DNA of 64,000 bases from Triatoma infestans (taxonomy: Eukaryota; Arthropoda; Insecta; Hemiptera; Reduviidae). Within the stretch, counting starts at the first letter, position 1, and each line of letters starts with the position of its first letter. The stretch is taken from NCBI GenBank assembly GCA_011037195.1, contig JAAEAF010000372.1:1-64000 (forward strand), given 5' to 3'. The position numbers and the translations under genes were made by a program. The notes under the pieces were generated by a model that saw nothing but the letters and a program-made list of their open reading frames with translations, had not been told where the DNA came from and searched no databases. Positions 1 through 10,202 of the stretch are shown piece by piece.

Positions 1-200
1 GAATAGAAGGAATGTCGTTTGAAATTTTTGCGATTTTTATTTCTTGAACTGTGCTTTCACTTAGATACAAACACACACATATCATTTTTTTTAAAACCAC
101 TTTATTGAATTCAGGGGACCTGAAAACGTGTGTCACGTAAAACTTAGATATCGAAAATTTGATACGATTGCAATAACCAGTTAGAAATAGTTAAAAAAAT
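1..200 (-). repeat. DR-A dispersed repeat, terminal part
   Basis: This is one end of the most abundant repeat in the window (my label DR-A). It shows the family's fixed order: an ACACACAC tract near 70-88, a 'CAGGGGACCT' block near 112, and 'GATATCGAAAATTTGATACG' near 150-170. The copy is cut by the window edge and diverged. No coding potential is seen. Confidence 0.7.
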
Positions 201-739
201 TGACCTGAGCACATAAAAAAATGATGTTCCTAATGTTGTAAAATGGATCAATAGTATTTTATAGATAGCAAATTGAAAATTTATTTTAAACTATTGCTAT
301 TGCTGCAGATCAGATCAATAATAAACTACATCACAACTATTAAAATTTTGACAATATGTGGTATATATAAGAGTAAAATATGAAAATAACATAAGAAGTG
401 TACTTACAAAAATTTCTTGTTTGAATTTCTTAAAAGCTACAGTTTAACTTGTGATATACCATCACCAAGTGTTATAGAAATAGGGTGTGTCAAGGTTTAT
501 AATGGGCTAACAGGGCGGATGGGAAAACCATGTCTTATTCTGTATGTTGTTTAGGAAATTCCAGGAGACTGTTATAACTGAGGGATAGGTTGTTGGTATC
601 TGTTCTAAAATTAATAGATAAGTTATTTTTTTTTAGTATGTATCATTCCCATTAAATTTCTTTTTCTGTTATTATTGTTGATGGAGAGAATTTTAGTGTT
701 TTCCTTTCTTTTCTGATTTGTATTATAACCATTGTACAG
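201..739. other. AT-rich stretch with no recognised feature
   Basis: The stretch is about 70 percent A+T with many stops in all frames. I see no repeat match to other parts of the window except short A/T runs. Confidence 0.5.
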
Positions 740-862
740 ACCCTGAAGCAGGCAATGAATGTGCCAAAACGTCGATGAAAATTTAAAAAGAGTTATTTTT
801 TTTCTGACCGAACCTCAACATATCCACTTTACAACATCGAATACAGAGGTCGTAACGAAACA
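740..862 (+). repeat. Penelope-like or LINE tail motif with hammerhead-like core
   Basis: The segment has 'CCCTGAAGCAGGCA', a short loop, 'TGTGCC' and 'AAAACGTCGATG' at about 750-779. An A/T-rich part and 'CTGACCGAACCTCAAC' follow. The layout (CTGA..., small hairpin, ...AAAC) resembles degenerate hammerhead cores reported in Penelope-like elements and is shared in outline with the foldback elements at 15.7 and 27.6 kb. Family knowledge suggests a retroelement 3' tail; there is no ORF, so this is an inference. Confidence 0.35.
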
Positions 863-1864
863 ACAAAACATCGATATTGCTAATTTTTAAAACTAAGCTA
901 TAATTAATGAATGAAAATTATAATTAATAAATTTTCAAAATAAAAGCACTAAAAATGCCTAAAGCTGAAAATTCAAGCGTCTGATTCTTCAGTACGCATC
1001 GAAGTATATTGTGCTATGTTTTGACCCAACAAATTATGGGCGACAGTGTGTTTGTGTGTAGCAATTCCATTGTTTGTTGTTTCATTGGTGTGAAGCTAAA
1101 CCGATATCTTTTGTAAATAGTTCATGGTCCAGAAAAATCTGCATAACTGCCATCTTTCTAGCGCTCCTGTAGTAGTTAATTGTAGAAAGATTTCTGGCTT
1201 GTTCTCTATCCTTTCTGTGACGTGTTTATCTGACATCTTCATCACATGTTATGTTTCATCATCCCAGTTTGACAAGATCTTAGTAGATCCTTTTACACCA
1301 ATAAGAGACTACAAAAAAAAAAAAAGGAGAAAATTTAATTTAGCATTATGGTGGAAAATATGATTATGTACTTCTATTTCCTTTCGCTCAAAAAGAAAAT
1401 CTTTTTTTAAAGCATTTTCCGATAAAATTCTTTTCTTATCAGTTTCTCTTGTATTTCCTTTTTGAAAAAAATTTTAACGAGTCCTCGGACATATCTTGCC
1501 CCTCCTCTTTTTTAAAGAGTTTCCTATAATTTTTCTCTTTTAATAATTAAATGTTTTTTCTTTTATTATTATTGTTTTATTTATATTAAAGAATTCTGTT
1601 CTTTTTCCGCGAAAGTTTATTAACAAACTAATGAGTATATTAAATCTTCAATCTTATTTTCTTTTCTCATCTCAGAGGACAAAAGAATTTTTAATAATGC
1701 TAACTTTTAATTAAGCGAACAATAAGCTTTTTAGACAAGAAAATAAAAGCAAACAAAAAAAAAATAGACGGAACAAAAAAAATTGAATTATTTAATATTA
1801 ACATTTATTCTCTACTAATTAAGCAATTTGATTGCCAATCTTTGAATTACAATTGAAGTAAAAC

Positions 1865-1898
<34 letters not shown>

Positions 1899-3720
1899 AG
1901 GAAATTGGAATTTTTCTAAGGACGAAAAGACCAATTTGTAAAAATTTTCACAATTTTAATTATGCATGTCCTTTTGAATACACTTATTTTTCTAGATACT
2001 TTCTTTTTGTAGAAAAAAAAGAGTTTTGTTTATTATTAATGTTTTAATTATTTATGGCCGACATAACAATAAGTTTTCAGATTGAGATAGTGTCAATGGT
2101 GAAAGTACAAACCGAGATTTTGCACCTATATTGTAGTAGACTTCTACAGGACAGTCGTTGATATGCTTATAAGACCAACATTGGGCAAGAGTAGATGGTT
2201 GTAAAATAAAGCTGTAAAAATACGGCCTAGTCTTTCCAAAACTGTGTTTTGAGATTCCAGCGAGCTTTAGCCAAGCTCTTACTCAAACTAGTGAGGTATG
2301 TTACAAAATTACCTCACAATTCTTCAAATATTGAATATTACTGCTTTTTCCATTAAGATGTATAGACTGAAGCGAAGATTTAGCGTTTTGTAGCTGCGTT
2401 GGAGGCTATTTGGAATTATGGCGGTGGAGGACAGGACTAGAGGAACGACAGACACTCTTTCAGGGTGGTGTATCGCCGAAATTTCCTCTCTTAGTTCCGC
2501 ATACTTATATCTACCTATCTACCCTACACTATGGCGCAACAGCCCATGAAGGGGCAAGGCTTGCCACACAGACGGCGATTTGAATAGGGGGCGTGTGGTA
2601 AACATGCCGCAGTTCCCATGCCGATTAGTACCGGCCTTCGCTATCTAGGGCAGTACTAACTGTAGCTTCCTACTTTTAATAACGATGCTGGGTCAACACT
2701 GACTTTGTCCGCTTTCTCTGCAAATATGGTAGACAAGTTCTGTGTATTTGGAACCGCAATGTCTAAACAGAAAAACTCCCTTGGTATGCTTATCTTTCAG
2801 AACTGTATCAGGTATATTGTGCGCATGGTGCGGTCAGTTATGATGGTACGGTCGAAGATGACTAGAGAAAAGATTTAGGTCTTTCATCTCGCTATGTCCT
2901 AATCTAAAGCGATAGCCTTATTTTGTTCTGGAAAATCGTTATTTCTTTCTGTTTTCCTCTATCTCCCTTTCTTAGCCCCGGGACCAGCAACATTCTACTC
3001 AGGTGGAGTCCACCATATCTACTTATTATGTGCCACATGAACGAAACATAGATTTATGCCAAACCAATAAAGCGATCTTGATTAAATTTTATTACTGTAA
3101 ATTGTATCAATAAATTATAAGAGATGAAGTCATGTTATTGTCTCAAACCAGATTTTTTTCAAAACCAGAAGACCTCAAAACCTGTATTTCCAAATATAAA
3201 ACTTAATTTAAAATTCACTTGCACTAACGTAAGAGAAACTAAAGAATATGAATTGAGAAATATGAATTTAATTTTAATTTACCAATTAGTTGTAACAACT
3301 TGATATCAGTTTGAATTGTCATATTACATTTATATACTACACCTAATGGTTATAACAAAGCTCATATATTCATTAAAAGTGAATGACAAGAATTATTCAG
3401 CAAATCTGATAATTAAGTGACATCTTCATTGTGTCATGTGTGACAATCTGGAATTGAATGATTTCAGAAAATATGATAATAATACTAAAATTTATGCATA
3501 TAATAGAGTAGTTTTAATTGGGACACTAATTAGGATAATACCATCATAATACACTTTCACAATTAGGAACTGTCGTCTAAAATGAATGGGAATTGTTAAA
3601 AAATGTTTATTAACAAAATGATTTATAATTAAACATTAATTTATTTATTTATTTGTATTGATATTTACAACTGTTATAAGCATAATAATAATAAAAATTG
3701 TTTAATTATAGACAATTAAT
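863..3720. other. AT-rich region without genes; GC-richer patch inside
   Basis: No coding region is supported; the 79-codon ORF at 1124-1363 has no recognisable motif. A (GA)15 tract lies at 1867-1896. Positions about 2400-2665 are GC-richer than the surroundings and look like an old insertion. Positions about 2080-2210 share a diverged stretch ('GAGAT.GTGTCA.TGGT') with about 29950-30060. Confidence 0.5.
1867..1896 (+). repeat. (GA)15 microsatellite
   Basis: The tract is 15 uninterrupted GA units. Confidence 0.95.
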
Positions 3721-3729
3721 AGAAACCGG

Positions 3730-3960
3730 AGCGGAGAAGTTACTCAGTAGTGAAACTCCTATTTACATAATAAGTAGATCACAAGGCCACTGACGTTTTA
3801 GTCTTCGAGCAGAATTTTTTAGAATTAGTGAGGGATGCAGAGAGCGAACACAAAATTGAGAATCTCACTCGCGACTTAGGCCAGACTAGAATGGGAGATT
3901 CTGTATATATACAGCTGCACTAGTCTTATAAGGGACATCCTTTAAAACAGTTTATCCAGC
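3730..3960 (+). repeat. Diverged LTR-like repeat related to 41459-41750
   Basis: Blocks such as 'GAGCGGAGAAG', 'AGTTACTC' and 'TAGGCCAGACTAG' occur in the same order in the reverse complement of 41.46-41.75 kb. The copy is followed by a TATATATA run and then by the SINE. Ends are not defined; the assignment to an LTR family is tentative. Confidence 0.35.
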
Positions 3961-3971
3961 AGTTACAACAT

Positions 3972-4207
3972 AGGGAAGGGATTAGCTCAGTGGTAGCGCG
4001 CTGGACTAGCAACGCGGAGATCACGGGTTCGAATCCAGCCGTGCTACTCTTAGATTTTCTCTTCCTAGGAGCCCCTACAGCTCACTGTCCGGTGATGGAC
4101 AGTGTTGTCTGTAACGGGAGAACACTGTCCGGAGGCCGGCAGTGCACTGAGAAGGCTCCGGGCGCAAATGACCTCAGATGTTGAGTCGCCTTAAATTAAA
4201 AAAAAAA
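3972..4207 (+). mobile_element. tRNA-Ala-like SINE, copy 1
   Basis: The head carries an RNA polymerase III A box (TAGCTCAGTGGTAG, about 3982) and B box (GGTTCGAATCC, about 4025), and its anticodon position reads AGC, so a tRNA-Ala origin is likely. A GC-rich unrelated body follows, containing a hairpin CACTGTCC/GGACAGTG, and the copy ends in an A-rich tail. The 11-bp direct repeat AGTTACAACAT lies at 3961-3971 and 4208-4218, which fixes the insertion boundaries. The acceptor stem does not close, so this is not a working tRNA gene. A near-identical copy lies inverted at 62786-63033; mobilisation would need a LINE's reverse transcriptase. Confidence 0.88.
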
Positions 4208-4218
4208 AGTTACAACAT

Positions 4219-4756
4219 GTCAGCAACCAACTACTACTCTTCTTTTTACTCAGTCTAAATCTCTCGCTAACTAATTTCTGTTTATAGGTAAAGTCCTGGC
4301 AGTTTTGTAACTCTATTTCCTTATACAGTATTCAGCATTCTTTCTAGATTATTTCTCGAAAACATTTCCTCACTATTTTCTCTTTTTCTAAAACCCATTA
4401 TACTGAATAAGAGGACTGACATGAGGGGATAAATTGTTATGAAATTTGTTGTAACGGAATAGGATTTCTTGACGGGCATATGGTATGTTTAAATCTGTAT
4501 GGATTGTATGATTGGAAACAAAAATAAAGGAGCTGAAACGATTTTGTAGATGATATGTGGATATGGTTTGGATACGATTATAATTAGATCATTTGCTTCA
4601 ACTCCACAGTTCTTCACACTTACAGTCAGCAATTTGTTTGTAAGTGTTAAGTTAGATCATTTGTCAAGTAATCGAATCAGCGTTTCATGTATCGACAGGC
4701 ATTACTTGTTTGAGCCCATTTTTAAATCATTTTCATTAACTTTAGATTCTCCAATT
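4219..4756. other. AT-rich stretch without genes
   Basis: The 100-codon ORF at 4550-4852 runs into the DR-A terminus and shows no protein family signature, so I do not call it a gene. Nothing else is supported. Confidence 0.45.
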
Positions 4757-5473
4757 TTTACTTTCGCTTACTCCGTAAGAGTAAGTATTGTAATCGTGTC
4801 AAATTTTCGATATCGAGTTTTCACCGGAAATATCCGTTTTGAGGTCCCCTGAGTCTAAAACAGTGGTTTTTAGAAAATGGACTATGTGTGTGTTTGAGTG
4901 TGTGTGTCTGTGTATGTATGTATGTGTGTGAACAGCATAGCACAAAAACGAAAAATCGTAGAATGTTGAAACTTGATATTCCGTTTAGGTATCAACCATG
5001 GCATCTGGCAGTGGGTCATCTGTCAAAATTCCTCAACCGAAAGTGCTACTTTACTTTTCTTTTTTTTTTACTTTTTTGCGTTTTTCTCAAAAATGGCTCC
5101 GACGATTTTCTTTAAACTTGATGTATGCACTAGACATACAAAGAGCTACTACTTTTATTTGAAATGTTTCTCTGGGAAAATTCATTTAAGGGCAGCTATG
5201 TGGGAGGGCTGAGGTTATGTTTTTCTCTAAAGTGTTATCATAGTTGATTATCATTTCTATCATCGAAACAAAATTAATTAGAAATAAACAGATGGCCAAA
5301 ATTCCGAGTTTAAAGAAAATTAGTAAACCGGAAGTGCGCTTTTACTGGACAGTTTTTTCCTTAATTTCATTAAAGTTTGGTCCGCAAACTATAAAATTTG
5401 TCAATTATAATTTAGAGAACTGGAGTAAGAGAAAGTCGTGTGAGTGTTTCACACCAGATTTTTTACGTAAATA
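4757..5473 (+). repeat. DR-A dispersed repeat, near full-length copy
   Basis: This is the clearest forward copy. In order: a terminal palindrome-like CTTACTCCGTAAGAG; 'TTTTCGATATCGAGTTTTCA' with 'CCGGAAATA'; 'GAGGTCCCCTGA'; a TG-rich microsatellite (4885-4930); 'CAACCGAAAGTGCTAC'; 'CTTTAAACTTGATGTA'; 'TTTTTCTCTAAAGTG'; 'AAACCGGAAGTGCGC'; and the end 'GTAAGAGAAAGTCGTGTGAG' followed by TTTCACACCAGA. The short ORFs inside (about 75-79 codons) are repeat sequence, not genes. Confidence 0.85.
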
Positions 5474-6120
5474 AAATTTTTATTTATTTAAGATGTATGA
5501 ATATAAACAGAAACATTATATGAAAGTCTAAAATTTGTTAATGAAAACATAAAGTTAGATGAATATTAAAAGAGATCCGAAAATAGCTATTTAAAACATA
5601 AAACGGAGGAAGTTTGCTTAGGAAAAGTGGTATACCAGAGTTGTGTGTAAAAGATATATATATATATATATGTGTATATATAGTAAAATGTAGAGTAGAA
5701 GCTGGAGGCGGTAGATTCTGGTTCCGGAGTTTGGCCTTGGAGAGCATGTTATCCTACCAGAGGAGAGTATTATCGACCCACTCTATGGACACCTGTTGCC
5801 ACGCGCCCCTAGAAGGGTGGCAAGGCCATTGCCGTGCGGCGATGTAAGCATTACTATATACCAATGAACATGATTAATGTTGCTCATTTGACGCAATCCC
5901 TTAACATAATTTCTACTGTCTTTTTTGTGCTATATTATTATTTAACTAATATATTCTTGGTTGATTCAACAGAATTTATTATTTTTTTAAAAAAAAGCTA
6001 CAAGGGTCATTCAGTGTGTTAAAAAACAAATGGTTAATGTGTTCTATTAAATGAATTTCACAATTTGTCTATTTTCTATCATAATCCCCTAATATATCGA
6101 CCCCTACCATATTTATATAC
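5474..6120. other. AT-rich stretch; GC-richer patch at about 5700-5850
   Basis: A (TA)n tract sits at about 5651-5671. Positions 5700-5850 are GC-richer than the flanks and may be a fragment of an unidentified retroposon. No gene is supported. Confidence 0.4.
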
Positions 6121-6123
6121 ATT

Positions 6124-6173
6124 TGCTCCATACTTCAAGTAAAAAAAAAATCCTTGCCTTGAAGTATGGAGCA
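6124..6173. repeat. Perfect 16-bp inverted repeat (hairpin)
   Basis: The arm TGCTCCATACTTCAAG (6124-6139) is followed by an 18-base A-rich loop and its exact reverse complement (6158-6173). Confidence 0.9.
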
Positions 6174-6185
6174 GCAAGTTTTGCT

Positions 6186-6425
6186 TTGCTATGGTGCCCC
6201 GTGGTTATTCCCGTGAGATTATTAGTTATTATTCCGGAATTCATTTTGTCCTGATTGTCCTGGGTCGAGAAATACAATCTGTCGTCCATGTTAAGCCGAG
6301 GTACTTGACGTTGTCAGTCCAAGAGATTATAGTATTGTTGTATTTAATTTGTTTATTGATTGCAGGTCTACGTTTAGTCTTTTGTCAGTTTGGAAATTGC
6401 AGTTGTTAAAAGTAACTTCCACTGC
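6186..6425 (-). pseudogene. Decayed non-LTR reverse transcriptase fragment
   Basis: Read on the minus strand, the upstream half gives a polar stretch and then, after a frame change near 6330, 'ISWTDNVKYLGLTW' and 'DCISRPRTIRTK'. This matches the 'x-KYLG-x-x-x-D' palm/thumb block of Jockey-superfamily LINE reverse transcriptases. At least one frameshift and several stops make it non-functional. It has no visible tail or target duplication. The family is supported by a single motif, so the clade is uncertain. Confidence 0.5.
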
Positions 6426-6964
6426 GTATAGGGCTAGATAATAAATATGAGGAGGTTTGGGAAGAGGAATAATATAGGTGATGAATAGAACAGAGACCGA
6501 GGATTCAAGCAGTTTTTTGATGGCAGGGATGCCAACTTATAATATTGAAAGTATCGTCATTCTTATATAAATATTTTTTTTTCTTACTTTCTTTGCCCCA
6601 TTAGTTGTTGATTGACAAACGAATTTTTCTCATGCAATGAAATTAGTTTTCTAAAAATTCCCAAAATATAACTTTTGTAATATGAACTCCGGCAATTCGC
6701 TATAATTTACGAATTTATCTAGTCGGACTTGTTTTTGGTCTGGAAGAAAACATAGATATTAAGCAGTGGTTTTGCAGCCACTGTTTGAGAAGCATGCAGC
6801 CATCGCTAGCAAAATACCCTTTCTTTTCCTTTTTCCATGCTTTCCTTTTTATCTTTTTAATATTCTGGATTTTAAATTTGTATTTACCGTTCTTAAACTT
6901 CGACATGAATACATTTTTTTTTATTTTCTCTTACTGCTGGAATAGGTTCGTTTGTCCGAAAAAA

Positions 6965-7425
6965 TGCTTTTAGAAATGCGTCTGTGTATGTTTACACAGC
7001 ATTGGTTACAAAAGTTGCAGAAAATTCAAACTTGGGCACGCATCATGGTAAACGACAGGAAGTTATCTGACGAAATTCCTAAACCGGAAGAACCACTTTA
7101 TTGAATGGATTTTTCAGTTTATTGTAATTTTCTAGAAAATGGCTGCTCCAACAATCTTTTTTAAACTTGCTATATTAAAACTATGCATATAAAAAGTTAA
7201 ATTTAATTGAAATATTTTCCCAGATAATTTATTTAATAATGTGTTTTCCTGTGATTATGTTTTCCTCTAAAGTGTTAATTTCAGTTGTTTACATCCTTCT
7301 ATCATGTGTATATAATATTAATTATAAGGAAATGTGATGCGAGAATTCCGAGTTTTGTAGAAAATTTATTCACCGGAAGTGGAACGGTTCATTTTACTGA
7401 ACAATTTTTGGCGACTTTTTTCATA
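6965..7425 (+). repeat. DR-A repeat, diverged copy
   Basis: The forward order is preserved ('AAACCGGAAGAACCAC', 'GGCTGCTCCAACAATC', 'TTTTCCTCTAAAGTG', 'TTCACCGGAAGTGG'), but the copy is more diverged than that at 4757. Confidence 0.7.
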
Positions 7426-7512
7426 AAGAGCGAGTTTAACCATATATACAGGGACCTGTCATTTTTGTCTTACCTCTTACATTATTACAATATTATTTCT
7501 TTTTTTTGTTTG

Positions 7513-7730
7513 AGATAATCAAATAACATTTAGTAGCTTTAGGATTTAATAAAACTTGTACTAATCTTCTAGCTGGGTTTAATGAACAACGTATTTTTTA
7601 ATTAGATTATTACTTTCATTTATTTACTGCTATTAAATTGCGGAAGTTGTCTGAGCGTGTCAAATTCTCCGAAATTTAATTTCTGCCGGAAATAATCTTT
7701 ATAAATATTGTATATAAATAAATATTGTAT
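7513..7730 (+). repeat. Local direct duplication, copy A
   Basis: This stretch of about 215 bp, starting GAGATAATCAAATAACAT and ending in an AAATATTGTATATAAATAAA run, recurs at 8684-8897 with only scattered differences. Confidence 0.85.
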
Positions 7731-8683
7731 ATGAATTTTCGGGAACAGTTTTCCGAATAAAATTCCTTTTAAGGGGGTTTTCGGAAGATGTAAGAAGTCA
7801 AACTTTTCTGTACAGTGTCCTTTGTATTTATTATACGATTTATCATCTATATCATATTAATTAGTAATTAACTGTGTCACCAAAATTGCGAATTTGAAAA
7901 AAATCAGTTGACCGCAAATACGAGATTACTGGTGTTTCATTTGTATACAATTTTCTACATAATACCAACACAGCATTACCATAATATGTCCAAACAGCAT
8001 TAAAACTATGTGAACTTTGTAAAAATAAATAAAATAAATTTAGACGGAAATAAAGTTACGTTGTTAAATAGTTATAAACAATATTTCCGATATAATTTAT
8101 TGGTGGATCTTCTAAAGAAAGCGGATGAATATTATAAATATGGTGAATAAATAAATGGAAAAAAATAAAATATATAAAATAGAAGATGATAAAGTCGAAT
8201 CCAGGTATTATGTCCGCATCAGTTGAGCTTTCACAATAATAAAGGATAAAATATTCAATATGAAAATATCACTTTTATATCAAACAGATAACTGTCGATA
8301 TTTCACAGAAAGCTATCGTTGATTTTTTTTTTTTTTCACTATTTCTCTTTTGTTTGTTAACATTTTACTTTAATCCTTTTACTTTAATTGGGGGGGGGAG
8401 AAGTGAAGTCGTCTCGCCTCCAAGTAGTACCCACTGGGGCACAGTACTGGTAATAAACCAGCTTTAATACTGTAGCTAATTTTGTGATTTATATTTGTCA
8501 ATTTTTTTTTTTTTTTTTTAAATAGTGAACTCTATTTACGCTTAAAATTGAAAGAAAAGTTTAATCCTTTTTAATAATACACGTCTTCTCTAAAGTTACT
8601 CAGAAATAATTGGCAAATATTTTTAAAATACTAATTAACCTACAATTGTTAAAAACAATATTTATTTATTTATTTATTTTTTT
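7731..8683. other. AT-rich spacer between duplicated segments
   Basis: Weak DR-A similarity is visible at about 7780-7960 (TCAGTTGACCGCAAAT). Homopolymer T and G runs lie at 8320-8400. No gene is seen. Confidence 0.4.
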
Positions 8684-8897
8684 AGAGATAATCAAATAAC
8701 ATTCAGTAGCTTTAGGATTTAATAAAGCTTGTACTAATCTTCTAGCTGGGTTTAATGAACAATGTATTTTTTAATTAGATTCCTATTTTCATTTATTTAC
8801 TGCTGTTAAATTGAGGAAGTTATCCGATCGTGTCAAATTCTCAGAAATTTAATTTTTGCCGGAAATAAGCTTTATAAATATTGTATATAAATAAATA
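8684..8897 (+). repeat. Local direct duplication, copy B
   Basis: This is the second copy of the segment at 7513-7730, about 1,171 bp downstream in the same orientation. Confidence 0.85.
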
Positions 8898-10202
8898 CTT
8901 ACATGTGTGTCTATGTGTTTATGTTTGTATATGTTTGAAAATTGTGAAAAACTGAAAAAAAAAACATTCAGTAAAGTTGAACTGATTTTAATGGTTTCCT
9001 TGGTTGATGGTTTTTCAGCGAAACCTTCATGGTTCAGGTACAATGGCGGATATTAAACAGAATATCATATCAATAATTAACTTCCGGCGATTTTTTTTCC
9101 ATTTTTTAGAACGAAAACTTTGAAGTCATTTTTGGGGAAACAATCAGTAAAGGGCGCACGTTTGGTTGATAAATTTTACCCGAATACTTCAATACCTAAA
9201 CCATTGTACAATAGTAAATCTGTTATAGTTTCTTTGTTTAAAATATGAGTACCGCAAGACTTATTCTCTAAAGCGGCCTCTATACGGTCAATAATATTGA
9301 CAATACTTTAGAGTATTGACAATAATATTGACCATGTAAGGTGAAAAAATTGTATTGATGATCAATATTGACAAGAGTATTGATGAAATTCAGATTTTCT
9401 GATTTTCGTGTATCAATACTGAGAAATGAAGGGGATATTGACAATATTATTGACCGTGTAGGGGCGACGCCAATATTTCCATCAATACTCAGTTCAATAG
9501 TTTTATACAACGTTGAAACTAACCTGTACAAAACAAAAGCGATACCATTATAATAGGTTAAAGGACTTTATGAGTAGTGTCAAACGCCAAAATAATGGCT
9601 ACGCAAGCTTTTGTACGATTATTCATTTTTTAAGGTTAAAAAAACCAACGAAATAACGAGGTACAAACACGTAAATTCGCTCTCCTAGTGGCAGAAGTAG
9701 TAACTAATGAGCACAGTTATTGACAAAAGTATTGACAATAATATTGATCGTGTAAGGCAGGGGTCTCCAAACTTTCCAGCCTTAGGGCCATACTGATTAC
9801 TCCAGTAAGTTCCGAGGGCCAAGATGGCAACACTGCATATTATTAATTTTCCTGTCATTATCTGTAATTTCTAGATTCGTTGTAGAGTACGAGCCATGAG
9901 TAGTAACGTGACACGACAGCTGGTGGGCACAAGCGGAAATAGGTAGTACCTTCGATCGCTAACAGATGGCGCTAATAGCAGGTACAGAATAATATCGTTG
10001 GTTCTAGAAAGTTCTGGTGTCTTCCACTCACTTCTAGATGGCAGTAATTGGAATATATAAGAAGGCTAGTGGCGTAACTACAAGTCAGTTCCTATGAAAC
10101 TGTTGTGAAATAAAATAGGGCGTACCTCCTTAAAACAAGTTTGTGCGTGTAACAGTATTTTGATTTGATTTGAATTGTTGCTTTTGTGTGTGATTTAGTA
10201 GA

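Noticed and set aside
3977..4050. Functional tRNA-Ala gene
   Set aside because: The Pol III boxes and AGC are present, but the acceptor stem does not pair, a GC-rich body and A tail follow, TSDs flank it, and a second dispersed copy exists; it is a SINE head.
4888..5474. Short ORFs in DR-A (75-79 codons) as genes
   Set aside because: The same ORFs appear and break in other DR-A copies, have no conserved start or length, and follow repeat sequence.
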